Part shown: in pieces, positions 7,899-17,018 of the stretch
Position numbering within the stretch: the first letter of the stretch is position 1
How the letters are laid out: the number at the start of each line of letters is the position of its first letter
Assembly (NCBI RefSeq): GCF_025685545.1
Contig: NZ_JAGSYC010000024.1
Coordinates: 248,001 to 312,000 of the forward strand
DNA: 64,000 nucleotides
Origin: Granulicella paludicola
GTDB lineage: Bacteria > Acidobacteriota > Terriglobia > Terriglobales > Acidobacteriaceae
Reading direction: 5' to 3'
The notes under the pieces: model-generated
Database searches by the model: none
The model's input: the letters and a program-made list of their open reading frames with translations, nothing else
Told to the model about the DNA's origin: nothing
Position numbers and translations under genes: made by a program

Positions 7899-10712
7899 TC
7901 ACGTAGCCGATTGCATCCAGACCTTGGATTCGACCGTGCGACGGCGGCGAGGCTTGGGTGCTTCGGCAGCCGCTGTGCTCACACTATTAGTCGCGCCAGG
8001 CGCGTAGTTCACTGAGCTGTCGCCGCCGATCTCGTGATGTTCCTGCGGCACGCGGTTCATGCGAGCGTAGTTTGGTATCGCGAGCATTGGCGAACCATCC
8101 TGCCACTTGCCCGTGATGACCATGACGCCACCGAGCAGGTCCGGTCGCCACTCGGCCTGTAGCGTCTCGTTGCTCAAAGCGAGATCGAGGTCATGCTGGT
8201 CGGCGGTTTCTACGTTGTAGATCAACGGGCCATATTGCAGAGCCAGCTGATTGACGTCCGCCCTGATGCGCGGGTCTGCCTTGATGCGCTGGACTTCCAT
8301 CGGCAGCTCGAGTTCGACGGTGTCGCCCGGCTCCCAGCGACGTGTGATGACCGCGTAGCCTTTGACGACGCGGGGCGTTACCGGCGTGCCGTTGACTGCG
8401 AGCCGCTTGAGGCCGCTGACCTCTGGCGTGGTGGTGTAGAGCTTTGAGGTGGTACGATCCGGCACGCGGATATGCAGGCTGAAGGTTGCAGCCTCTTCGG
8501 GGTGCAGCGTGATGGCGACGGCCCCCTTCCAGGGGTACTCGGTTTTCTGCACGACTTCAAGCTTTTTGCCGGCGATCTTGCCGACGTGGACGCGGCCACC
8601 GATGAAGAGGTTTACGTGAAGAGCATCAGCGCTCTTGGTGTAGCTCCACGTGGGTACCATCAACAGCGTGCGCGGAATGTTGCCGACGCAACAGGGGCAG
8701 ACATGCCACGGGTTGCGCTGCGTGTTTACCAGCGGATTGGTGTAGCAGAAGTTCTTGCCGGCCATATCAACCGCACCGAACAGAGCGTTGTACATCGTCT
8801 GTTCGTAGAGGTCGGCGTACTTCGCGTCGTGGTAGGCGAGGTTCATCTTGTATTGAAAGAAGATGAGGCCGCAGCTTGAGCACGACTCGCAGTAGGCGTC
8901 GTTGTGCAGCGAGTAGTTGGGGCCAAAGCCTTCCGAGGTATCGCCGCTGCCGATGCCGCCGGTTACGTAGTACTTCTTGTTGACCATGTTGTCCCAGAGC
9001 GAAAGCACCGCGCTCTGGTAATCCTGATCGCCTGTTTCAGCGGCGATGTCGGCCATGCCGGAGTAGAAGTAGGTGGCGCGCACGGCGTGGCCGACGGCCT
9101 CGTACTGGCGGATGGGAGGCAGGTGGCTCTGGTCGTACTCCTGGCCTCCGCGACGGGAGTCGAGCAGAAATTTGGCGAGCACGATGTAGGCATCGCCGCG
9201 ATGATTGCCTTCGGTGTCATTGACGAAACGACCGAAGCGCACGAGCGCCTGTTCCATCTCCTGGTGGCCATCGAACCAGGCTTTTTTGCTGGGCCCGATG
9301 TTGGCGACCCAGCAGTCGGCGAGCTTTTTTGCGGCGTTATAGAGTCGCAAGTCCTGGCCGTCGGTAAGGGTGTAATGATTGATGGCGGATTCGATGAAGT
9401 AGCCCGCGACATAACCTTCGTGGTTGCCACGCTGCTCTGGCGACCACCGCGCGGGCCAGACCTTGCGGTCGGCGAGCGTGTAGGCGGTTTGCAGGTAGCC
9501 GTCGTGCTCTTGCGCGGCGAGGATGATCGGTATCCAGCGCTCGAGTGTGACCTTCATCTGCTTCTGTGCGGCAGCGATATCCGCATCTCCTTGCGGATCG
9601 ACCATGAGCGCGATGCACATGGATTCCACGGTCTGATGGACCCAGGCGTTGGCGAAGACGTATCCCTTGTGGCGACCGTGCGGTTCGCCGCGCAGAGCCT
9701 TTCCGGCTTCGATAAAGTTGTCGAGGCCGCCCTGGCCCTCTGTCAGGTCGGTGCGCTCGCACTGCGCAACGCAGTGAGGAATCCAGTCGACGATCAGCGT
9801 CTTTGCGCGCTCGTTCCACATGGGGTTATCGATGGCATAGCGCGTTGTGTAGACGACATCCAGCCGCTGCTTCGGAGGAGCGTGTTCTGCATGAACGATC
9901 AGCGTGGAGTGCGTGTTCTCCTTCTCGCCGAAGGCGGTCAACTGCAGCACATATTCGCCGGGCTCAGAGAACGTGGCGGTGGTGTTTTGTGCAGTCGCGT
10001 CGGCGAAGACTACCTGGCCGGGGCCTGATGTCTTAGCCCAGCGAGCGCGTTGTGTCGAGGCCGGGTTCAGCCAAGTTGCCGAACCGGAGAGATACGTCTT
10101 GCCTCCGAGCACAACAGCGCGATCGACACCGGCTTCGACGGTCGGCGGGAAGAGCGGAACAGCACCGCTGCTGTAGACCTTCCACTCAAGGATGCCGGTA
10201 GAGTGCTTGCCGTCTGAGGCCATCTCGACACGCAGTTTGTCCGTCTTGACTTCATCGAAGGTGGTGCTGTTGAAGCCATTGGATGAGACGCTGAGTCCCT
10301 TCGGATTCGACACGGGTATGAACGCTGAGCCGTTCCAGTAGGTGATGGTGTAGGAGGCGGGCAGGCCAACGCCCTGGCCATCGGCCCACCAGTAAATGTC
10401 CACGCGGTTGGTGGTGACGGGACGCGCCCAGTCGTATTGCACCCACTGGGCGTCGGTGTGCGGCCAGTTGCCGTAGCTGCCGCGGCTGTCGTCGTCGGAG
10501 CCGGTGGGGTCGAAGCCGTCGTTGAGTGCGGTGAGTCGTGTGTCTCCCGAGATGTAGGACGCAGAGGGCGTGGCGACCTTCGCAAGATTGACCGTGACGC
10601 TCTGAACTACGGACGCGAGAGCTCGGGAACGATCCACGGCAGAGAGCAGGGCGGTGCCGGCGGCTGCGGCGAGAAAGTGTCTGCGGTTGATCGCTGCGTT
10701 AGCGTTCTTCAT
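7899..10712 (-). CDS. Tat-exported GH127 beta-L-arabinofuranosidase with N-terminal accessory domains
   Basis: A 937-residue secreted glycoside hydrolase. A Tat signal (NRRHFLAAAAG, about residues 9-35) is followed by a discoidin/CBM-like beta-sandwich (about 40-185), a PKD/Ig-like domain (about 190-275), and then the GH127 (alpha/alpha)6-barrel and C-terminal beta-domains. The zinc-site residues of the family are visible: Glu609-x-Cys611 in YCESCSSC, and Cys674-Cys675 in CPCCVGN. In the characterised bifidobacterial HypBA1 these residues form the Zn-thiolate site that cleaves beta-1,2-L-arabinobiose from hydroxyproline-linked chains. The accessory domain is clearly related to the C-terminal domain of the GH43 protein at 17991-19616. 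An operator copy lies about 130 bases upstream. Confidence 0.88.
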   Translation of the reverse strand: MKNANAAINRRHFLAAAAGTALLSAVDRSRALASVVQSVTVNLAKVATPSASYISGDTRLTALNDGFDPTGSDDDSRGSYGNWPHTDAQWVQYDWARPVTTNRVDIYWWADGQGVGLPASYTITYWNGSAFIPVSNPKGLSVSSNGFNSTTFDEVKTDKLRVEMASDGKHSTGILEWKVYSSGAVPLFPPTVEAGVDRAVVLGGKTYLSGSATWLNPASTQRARWAKTSGPGQVVFADATAQNTTATFSEPGEYVLQLTAFGEKENTHSTLIVHAEHAPPKQRLDVVYTTRYAIDNPMWNERAKTLIVDWIPHCVAQCERTDLTEGQGGLDNFIEAGKALRGEPHGRHKGYVFANAWVHQTVESMCIALMVDPQGDADIAAAQKQMKVTLERWIPIILAAQEHDGYLQTAYTLADRKVWPARWSPEQRGNHEGYVAGYFIESAINHYTLTDGQDLRLYNAAKKLADCWVANIGPSKKAWFDGHQEMEQALVRFGRFVNDTEGNHRGDAYIVLAKFLLDSRRGGQEYDQSHLPPIRQYEAVGHAVRATYFYSGMADIAAETGDQDYQSAVLSLWDNMVNKKYYVTGGIGSGDTSEGFGPNYSLHNDAYCESCSSCGLIFFQYKMNLAYHDAKYADLYEQTMYNALFGAVDMAGKNFCYTNPLVNTQRNPWHVCPCCVGNIPRTLLMVPTWSYTKSADALHVNLFIGGRVHVGKIAGKKLEVVQKTEYPWKGAVAITLHPEEAATFSLHIRVPDRTTSKLYTTTPEVSGLKRLAVNGTPVTPRVVKGYAVITRRWEPGDTVELELPMEVQRIKADPRIRADVNQLALQYGPLIYNVETADQHDLDLALSNETLQAEWRPDLLGGVMVITGKWQDGSPMLAIPNYARMNRVPQEHHEIGGDSSVNYAPGATNSVSTAAAEAPKPRRRRTVESKVWMQSAT

Positions 10713-10841
10713 CTTCGTTTCCTTTCAGCGCGACGATGCGCTGGGCCCTGCGGTCGAGTGATGCATTGCCCGCAGAGGGGTCATTGGTAGGACGTATCAG
10801 GTCATGCATTGGTCGCGGCATGCAAGGATCTAAACCGCTAT

Positions 10842-10863
10842 TTGTATACGTTAATGTACTCAA
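10842..10863. promoter_or_regulatory. putative GntR operator upstream of the minus-strand GH127 gene
   Basis: Inverted repeat TTGTATAC-N6-GTACTCAA, matching the palindrome found before the hydroxyproline operon. It lies about 130 bases upstream of the start codon at 10712. Confidence 0.55.
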
Positions 10864-11043
10864 TTATTTTTGAGATTGTCCAGTGATGTGCACTTGGACT
10901 GGTGTGGGGCGGAATCGGCTATTTGTTCATGAAATGGCGTTCTGGCACAGGCGCGATCTGCGATGGGGGGAATTTGATCGTAGCTTGAAGGGTACGCTGG
11001 CATGCGATGGCGAGTGCTGGTCTGAGGCTGAGTTCCATTGACA

Positions 11044-11065
11044 TTGCATACGCAATTGGATACAA
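11044..11065. promoter_or_regulatory. putative GntR operator upstream of the plus-strand GH127 gene
   Basis: Inverted repeat TTGCATAC-N6-GGATACAA, the same design as the copies at 1655, 10842 and 17879. It lies about 90 bases upstream of the ATG at 11156. Confidence 0.55.
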
Positions 11066-11155
11066 AGCTAACAATCGCACGTTTAAACAGGGCTGTTGCT
11101 GTCGGATGCCGGGAAATCCTGCAATGGACTGGGTCAACGAAAAAGGAATCTAGAC

Positions 11156-13543
11156 ATGAAGCCGAATCGGCGGGAGTTTGTCTTTGGAGCGGCTGCAGTC
11201 GCTGCAGTGAGTGCAACTCCGTCGCCGTTAGGCGCCGCGACGACTGCGGCGTTGCCTGCTTCGGTGAAGTCGTTGCCGTTGTCGGCCGTGCGACTGAAAC
11301 CTTCCGACTACGCGACTGCGGTTGAGGTGAACAAGACCTTCCTTCTCAATTTGAGCGCCGATCGACTGCTGCATAACTTCATGCTGTACGCAGGGCTGCC
11401 GCCGAAGGGAGCGATCTACGGCGGCTGGGAGAGCGACACGATCGCCGGTCATACCGTAGGCCACTACCTTACGGCTCTGGTGAATACCTACGAGCAGACG
11501 GGCGATGTGGCTTGCCGCGAGCGCGCAGATTACATTGTCGCTGAGCTTGCCAGAGCGCAGGCGGCGCGCGGCAGTGGCTATGTGGGAGCCCTGGGGAGGA
11601 AGCAGAAGGATGGCGCCATCGTCGATGGCGAGGCGATTTTTCCAGAGGTGATGCGGGGGGACATCCACTCCGGCGGCTTCGATCTCAACGGTTCGTGGTC
11701 ACCGCTGTACACCGTACACAAGTTGATGGCGGGTCTGCTGGATGTGCATGCCGCGTGGGGCAATCCGACTGCTCTGAAGGTGGAGCTTGGATTGGCGGAC
11801 TACTTCGCGCGTGTCTTTGCGGCACTGGATGACGCGCAGATGCAGCAGATGTTGAACACCGAGTACGGCGGATTGAACGAGAGTTTTGCGGAGCTATATG
11901 CGCAGACTGGTGATAAGCGATGGCTCGAGGTAGCGCAGCGCATCTACGATCGCAAGGTGCTTGATCCGCTGGCGGCGGGGCAGGATAAGCTTGCGAACTT
12001 CCACGCCAACACGCAGGTGCCGAAACTGATCGGGCTAGCGCGCATCCATGAGCTCAACGGGAAGCTTGAACCTGCGAACGCAGCAAGCTTCTTCTGGACT
12101 GCGGTGACGAAGCATCACAGCTATGTGATTGGCGGCAACGCCGATCGGGAATACTTCTCTGAGCCGGACACAATTGCGGACCACATCACCGAGCAGACCT
12201 GTGAGCACTGCAACACGTACAACATGCTGAAGCTGACGCGTCATCTTTACAGCTGGAAGCCGGATGCAGCGTACTTCGACTACTACGAGCGGGCACACCT
12301 AAACCATGTGATGGCTGCGCAGAATCCGAAGACCGGTGGCTTTACCTACATGACTCCGCTGATGACCGGGGCGCCGCGTGGCTACTCCGAGCCGAACGAA
12401 GATGCGTTCTGGTGCTGCGTAGGCAGCGGGATGGAAAGTCACTCCAAGCATGGCGAATGCATCTTCTGGGAAGGAGATGGTATGTTGCTGGTCAATCTCT
12501 ACATCCCTGCGGAAGCGACATGGGCGGCACGTGGTGCGAAGGTGGCGCTTGAGACAAAGTATCCGATGCAACCGGAGTCGCGACTGACGTTTACCAGTCT
12601 GCGCAAGCCCACGACTTTCAGCATTGCGCTGCGTGTGCCTGCGTGGGCTGAGGGCCGCGCCAGGATCATGGTGAACGACAAGCCGTTCACGCCGGCGATC
12701 TGCAGGGGCTATGCGATGGTGTCACGTCGTTGGAAGCAGAGCGATGTGGTTTCGATTGAGTTGCCGCTGGAGCTTCGCCTTGAGGCCACTCCGGGCGATG
12801 CAAACACAATTGCCGTGTTGCGTGGACCCATGGTGATGGCTGCTGACCTTGGCGATGTTGCAACGAAGTGGGACAGTCCGGATCCCGCGATGGTCGGTGC
12901 AGATTTGCTTGGCGGATTCAAACAGGGGACTGGACTGGAGCGAGTCAGCTATGAGACGCATGGCGTGATACGTCCTGCGGACCTTACGTTTGTGCCGTTC
13001 TATAGCCAGTATCAGCGTCGCAGTGCGGTGTACTTCAAACGCTTCAGCAATGAACAATGGAAGGTGGAAGAGGCGGCGTTCCTGACAGAGCAGGCACGTC
13101 TCCGTGACATCGCCGCGCGCTCGGTCGATGTGATGCATCTCGGCGAGATGCAGCCGGAGCGAGATCACAATCTTGTGTCTGAGACTTCGTACCCGGTTGA
13201 GTATCGAGGCAAGCAGGGACGTGACGCTCGCTCGGGCGGTTACTTCGAGTTCAAGATGCATACGAAGCCCGGTCCACTTGTGTTGATGGCTACGTACTGG
13301 GGCGGCGAGCGCGGACAGAATTTCGACATTCTTGTAGACAACGTGCTGGTGGCGACTCAGCAGTTGAAGGACAACAAGCCGGGCAAGTTTTTCGATGTGG
13401 AGTACCCTGTGCCAGAGGCGCTAACAAGAGGGAAGTCCAGTATTCGCGTGCGGTTTGTGCCGCATAATCACTCCACGGCCGGGCCGGTCTTTGGAGTACA
13501 GCTGTTCACGCAGAAGGCCGATGCGGCGGCGTCCATAAGCTAG
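11156..13543 (+). CDS. Tat-exported GH127 family glycoside hydrolase (DUF1680 type)
   Basis: A 795-residue secreted enzyme beginning with a Tat-type signal (NRREFVFGAAAVAAV). The GH127 zinc-site pattern is present as Glu350-x-Cys352 in TCEHC and Cys420-Cys421 in WCCVGSG. The segment HTVGHYLTALVNTYEQTGD belongs to the (alpha/alpha)6 barrel. A further beta-sandwich domain, about residues 680-790, follows the catalytic part. The ATG at 11156 is chosen because an AAGGA lies just upstream and the signal peptide begins there; an upstream TTG at 11096 would add 20 residues of non-signal sequence. Predicted activity is release of L-arabinofuranose from hydroxyproline-arabinosides or related arabinans. 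Domain layout differs from the divergent paralogue, suggesting different linkages. Confidence 0.88.
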   Translation: MKPNRREFVFGAAAVAAVSATPSPLGAATTAALPASVKSLPLSAVRLKPSDYATAVEVNKTFLLNLSADRLLHNFMLYAGLPPKGAIYGGWESDTIAGHTVGHYLTALVNTYEQTGDVACRERADYIVAELARAQAARGSGYVGALGRKQKDGAIVDGEAIFPEVMRGDIHSGGFDLNGSWSPLYTVHKLMAGLLDVHAAWGNPTALKVELGLADYFARVFAALDDAQMQQMLNTEYGGLNESFAELYAQTGDKRWLEVAQRIYDRKVLDPLAAGQDKLANFHANTQVPKLIGLARIHELNGKLEPANAASFFWTAVTKHHSYVIGGNADREYFSEPDTIADHITEQTCEHCNTYNMLKLTRHLYSWKPDAAYFDYYERAHLNHVMAAQNPKTGGFTYMTPLMTGAPRGYSEPNEDAFWCCVGSGMESHSKHGECIFWEGDGMLLVNLYIPAEATWAARGAKVALETKYPMQPESRLTFTSLRKPTTFSIALRVPAWAEGRARIMVNDKPFTPAICRGYAMVSRRWKQSDVVSIELPLELRLEATPGDANTIAVLRGPMVMAADLGDVATKWDSPDPAMVGADLLGGFKQGTGLERVSYETHGVIRPADLTFVPFYSQYQRRSAVYFKRFSNEQWKVEEAAFLTEQARLRDIAARSVDVMHLGEMQPERDHNLVSETSYPVEYRGKQGRDARSGGYFEFKMHTKPGPLVLMATYWGGERGQNFDILVDNVLVATQQLKDNKPGKFFDVEYPVPEALTRGKSSIRVRFVPHNHSTAGPVFGVQLFTQKADAAASIS

Positions 13544-13583
13544 CCAGGCTACATATTCGAAGATCGAATTTCAGGAGCGATAC

Positions 13584-15329
13584 ATGCGGTTTCCTTGGGT
13601 GATTGGGCTTGGTGTTGCTGCTGTAGCGCTGATGGTGGCGTCGCCTGCGATGGGTGAGTCTGACGGGTCTCGTGCTTCCACGATGCGTCCTGTGATCGAG
13701 CAATACAGTGCTGACAATGCTGCTTTGGAGCAGACGTATTCCTTCGACTTATCGCGATCGCACATGCAGCGCTTCAAGGTCTTCTATGCGAGTGAACTGG
13801 AGTCGCTGTCAAAGATCGACTTCGATCGTCTGAACCATGAAGATCAGGTCGACTATTTGCTGTTGCGTAATCTGCTGATGTCAAAGCAGCATCAGTGGAC
13901 CATTCGGCAGAGACAGATTGATGAGATGCAACCGCTGCTGCCCTTCGAAAAGAACGTCGAGACTTTGCTCGATGCAAAGCGGCTGATGCAGAGGCCGGAG
14001 GGTGAAAAGTCCGCGGCTTTGCTGGTGGAGATGACGAAGCAGATTGCGGCTGCTCGCAAGCAGCTTGACCCTGGAACGCAGGGAGCAAGGAAAATTGATC
14101 CTGTCGTTGCCAACCGTGCCGTCCATGCCACGCGAGAGATCAGCGAGGCGCTGCATGATTGGTTCGGCCAGTACGACGGCTATGACCCCACGTTCACCTG
14201 GTGGGTGGAGCAGCCGTATAAGGATCTAGACAAGTCGCTGAAAGACTACTCGGCGTTCCTGAAAGAGAAGCTGATCGGGATTGCTCCGGACGACAAGACG
14301 ACTATCATTGGCGATCCTGTGGGCCGCGATGCGTTGCTTGCGGACCTGCAAGATAACCTGATCCCTTACACGCCAGAAGAATTAACAGCTATCGCCCAGA
14401 CCGAATATGACTGGTGCATGAAGGAGATGCTGAAGGCGTCGCACGAGATGGGCTATGGCGATAACTGGCACGCCGCTGTGGAGAAGGTGAAGACGATGCA
14501 TGTCGCCCCCGGGGAGCAGCCTGAACTGATTCGCAAACTCGTGGTGGAGGGCAGCGACTTTGTGAAGAAGAACGATCTCGTCACCGTTCCGCCATTGGCT
14601 GACGAGACCTGGCGCATGATCATGATGACTCCTGAGCGTCAGCTGGTGAATCCGTTCTTTACCGGGGGCGATGAGATCAGCGTGTCGTATCCGACGGACA
14701 CGATGACCTTCGATCAGCGCGAGATGAGCATGCGCGGTAACAACATTCCTTTCGCGCGAGCGACGGCGTTCCATGAGATGATTCCCGGCCACTTTCTGCA
14801 GTTCTACATGTCAGAGCGTTACAACGTGTATCGCCAGCCGTTCGAGACACCCTTCTGGGTGGAAGGTAACTCGCTTTATTGGGAGATGCTGTTCTGGGAC
14901 AAGGGCTTCGAGCATACGCCGGAGGAGCGCGTCGGCGCGCTGGTGTGGCGAATGCATCGGTCTGCACGCGTGATCTTCACCATGAATTTCCATCTTGGCA
15001 AGTGGACTCCGCAGCAGTGTGTACAGTTCCTCATTGATGCCGTGGGCTTCGAGCCGGACAATGCGACAGCCGAGGTTCGCCGTTCGTTCGATGGCTCCGT
15101 TGGTCCTCTTTATCAGAGTGCGTATCTGATGGGTGCTCTGCAACTGCGCGCGCTGCGGCATGAACTGGTCGACTCAAAGAAGATGAGCGAGCGCCAGTTC
15201 CATGACACGATCCTGCACGAGAACGCGATGCCGATTGAATTGCTGCGGGCAGACATGGAAGGCCTGAAGCTGACGCGCGACTACAAGACGAATTGGGCGT
15301 ACTACGGACCACACCCTACGCACCCGTAA
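13584..15329 (+). CDS. exported DUF885 metallopeptidase-like protein
   Basis: A 581-residue protein with a typical Sec signal peptide (about residues 1-24, ending in ASPAMG) and the DUF885 hallmark HEMIPGH at 397-403. That motif resembles the HExxH zinc site of carboxypeptidase-like metalloproteases. An AGGAG ribosome-binding site precedes the ATG. It starts 40 bases after the GH127 gene on the same strand and probably shares its transcript. A likely role is trimming peptides freed from wall glycoprotein in the periplasm or outside. No DUF885 member with hydroxyproline-peptide specificity is known to me, so substrate is inference. Confidence 0.8.
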   Translation: MRFPWVIGLGVAAVALMVASPAMGESDGSRASTMRPVIEQYSADNAALEQTYSFDLSRSHMQRFKVFYASELESLSKIDFDRLNHEDQVDYLLLRNLLMSKQHQWTIRQRQIDEMQPLLPFEKNVETLLDAKRLMQRPEGEKSAALLVEMTKQIAAARKQLDPGTQGARKIDPVVANRAVHATREISEALHDWFGQYDGYDPTFTWWVEQPYKDLDKSLKDYSAFLKEKLIGIAPDDKTTIIGDPVGRDALLADLQDNLIPYTPEELTAIAQTEYDWCMKEMLKASHEMGYGDNWHAAVEKVKTMHVAPGEQPELIRKLVVEGSDFVKKNDLVTVPPLADETWRMIMMTPERQLVNPFFTGGDEISVSYPTDTMTFDQREMSMRGNNIPFARATAFHEMIPGHFLQFYMSERYNVYRQPFETPFWVEGNSLYWEMLFWDKGFEHTPEERVGALVWRMHRSARVIFTMNFHLGKWTPQQCVQFLIDAVGFEPDNATAEVRRSFDGSVGPLYQSAYLMGALQLRALRHELVDSKKMSERQFHDTILHENAMPIELLRADMEGLKLTRDYKTNWAYYGPHPTHP

Positions 15330-15350
15330 GTGAACGACGGAGGAACAAGG

Positions 15351-16883
15351 TTGAACGCAGACAAGCAATCGTTGCAGGGAGAGTCCGGGGCAGAGCACGA
15401 TGGAGAGTTCCGCAAGGCGCTTGGTCTGTTTGACTCGGTGATGATCGTCTCGGGAATTATGGTGGGCTCGGGCATCTTCATCGTCAGCGCGGAGATCTCG
15501 CGACAGGTGGGCTCGGCTGGCTGGCTGCTGGTGGCGTGGCTCATCACGGGAGTGCTGACGGTTGCGGGAGCTCTCAGCTATGGGGAACTGGCTGCGATGA
15601 TGCCCGCTGCGGGCGGCATGTATGTTTACCTTCGCGAGGCCTTATCTCCGCTGGTGGGTTTTCTTTACGGCTGGACGCTGCTGACGGTGATCCAAACGGG
15701 TACGATCGCCGCCGTTGCCATTGCGTTTGCTCGCTTCTCAGGCGTGGTGTTTCCTGTGGTCAGTGAGACGAACTACCTGATCTCTCCCCTCAAGGTGCTG
15801 CCTGGTTACGCGGTCTCGCTGTCGACGGCGCAGATGCTCGCGCTGTTTGTGATTCTTCTGGTCGCGGTCATTAACTGTTACGGGGTGCGGTGGGGAAAGC
15901 TGATCCAGAATGTCTTTACGGTCGCGAAGCTGCTGGGCATGGTGCTGTTGCTGGGGCTGGGACTGTTTGCGTTTCTCCATACGCCGGCGGTGTTCCATGC
16001 GAACTTCGCACATGCTTGGCGTCCGCAGGGAACCGTGGCGATCGGGAAGACCGATATTTTCACGGCCTTCGGAATGATGGTTGCGCTGTGTGTGTCGCAG
16101 ACGGGTTCGCTGTTCTCCGCAGATAGCTGGCATGACATCACCTTTGTTGCGGGCGAGGTCCGCAACCCAAAGCGCAATCTTCCGCTATCGCTGGCGATCG
16201 GCACCTCTCTGGTGATCGTGCTGTATCTGCTCTGCAACCTTTGCTACCTGGCGGTGCTTCCAATGCACGCGATCCAGACCTCGCCCTCAGACCGCGTGGC
16301 TACGCAGATGGTGAACACGGTGATGCATGGCACAGGCACCTTTGCGATGGCCGTACTCATTATGGTGTCCACGTTCGGTACGGTGAATGGCATCACGCTC
16401 GCCGGTGGTCGCGCCTGTTATGCCATGGCACAAGACGGGCTCTTCTTCCGCCGCGCAGGCCGGCTCAACCGACAGGGTGTGCCAGCGTCGGCGCTGATGA
16501 TGCAGTGTGCATGGGCGCTCTTGCTGGTACTGCCGCGCACGTATGACGTTGCCACAAAGACGTATGGAAATCTCTACAGTAACCTTCTCGATTACGTTAT
16601 CTCGGCGGCGTTGATCTTCTACATCCTCACGGTTTACGGGATCTTTCGTCTTCGCCGGACGCGGCCTGAGATGCCGCGGCCCTACCGGTGCTGGGGATAC
16701 CCGTGGCTGCCGGCGCTTTACATCTTGGGAGCTTCGATTACGCTCGTGGTGCTCTTCTGCTATCGCACAGCCACCACATGGCCTGGGCTCTTGATTATCG
16801 TGAGCGGGCTGCCTGTGTACTGGTTTTTGCGCCGCCACGGTGAAGCGAAGGGCGCCCAGACAGCAGCAGCGCTATCTGCCTGA
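15351..16883 (+). CDS. APC-family amino-acid permease
   Basis: An inner-membrane transporter of about 510 residues with roughly twelve hydrophobic segments. The first is the family signature FDSVMIVSGIMVGSGIFIV, where the unwound G-S-G-I-F motif binds the substrate amino group. A TTG start at 15351 is preferred because GGAGG lies seven bases before it; a GTG at 15330 has no ribosome-binding site. It follows the peptidase gene by about 20 bases and precedes the regulator. It is the obvious candidate for import of hydroxyproline or small amino acids released by the exported enzymes. It is closer to the LAT/yfnA type than to proline symporters such as PutP. Confidence 0.82.
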   Translation: MNADKQSLQGESGAEHDGEFRKALGLFDSVMIVSGIMVGSGIFIVSAEISRQVGSAGWLLVAWLITGVLTVAGALSYGELAAMMPAAGGMYVYLREALSPLVGFLYGWTLLTVIQTGTIAAVAIAFARFSGVVFPVVSETNYLISPLKVLPGYAVSLSTAQMLALFVILLVAVINCYGVRWGKLIQNVFTVAKLLGMVLLLGLGLFAFLHTPAVFHANFAHAWRPQGTVAIGKTDIFTAFGMMVALCVSQTGSLFSADSWHDITFVAGEVRNPKRNLPLSLAIGTSLVIVLYLLCNLCYLAVLPMHAIQTSPSDRVATQMVNTVMHGTGTFAMAVLIMVSTFGTVNGITLAGGRACYAMAQDGLFFRRAGRLNRQGVPASALMMQCAWALLLVLPRTYDVATKTYGNLYSNLLDYVISAALIFYILTVYGIFRLRRTRPEMPRPYRCWGYPWLPALYILGASITLVVLFCYRTATTWPGLLIIVSGLPVYWFLRRHGEAKGAQTAAALSA

Positions 16884-16950
16884 AAGGATGGGGCTGCGCC
16901 GCGATGTATTAAAAATCCGGGAACGGTAAGTACGTGAGACCGAGGTGCGT

Positions 16951-16972
16951 TTGCATACAGTTCTGCGTTTAC
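16951..16972. promoter_or_regulatory. half-site of the GntR operator upstream of the regulator gene
   Basis: TTGCATAC matches the left arm of the shared palindrome exactly, as in the copy at 11044, but the right arm (GCGTTTAC) is poor. It lies 46 bases before the GntR ATG, so weak autoregulation is possible. Confidence 0.3.
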
Positions 16973-17018
16973 TGCCGTGTGATAATGAGGTTGTCTTTCG
17001 AGAACCTATTGATTCCTC

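Larger units (their letters stand above)
10713..11155. other. divergent promoter region between the two GH127 genes
   Basis: A 443-base non-coding region between the divergently transcribed GH127 genes. Apart from the two operator-like palindromes annotated separately, which are 202 bases apart and each nearer to one gene, I see no coding sequence or further strong structure. It probably carries both promoters. Confidence 0.6.

Noticed and set aside
8904..10028. 374-codon plus-strand open frame
   Set aside because: It lies antisense to the well-supported GH127 gene, and its translation is a low-complexity mirror (Val/Gly/Ala-rich) typical of GC-rich antisense frames.
10935..10960. sigma-54-like TGGCAC element in the GH127 divergent promoter
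   Set aside because: No GC doublet occurs at the required 10-base distance from the GG.
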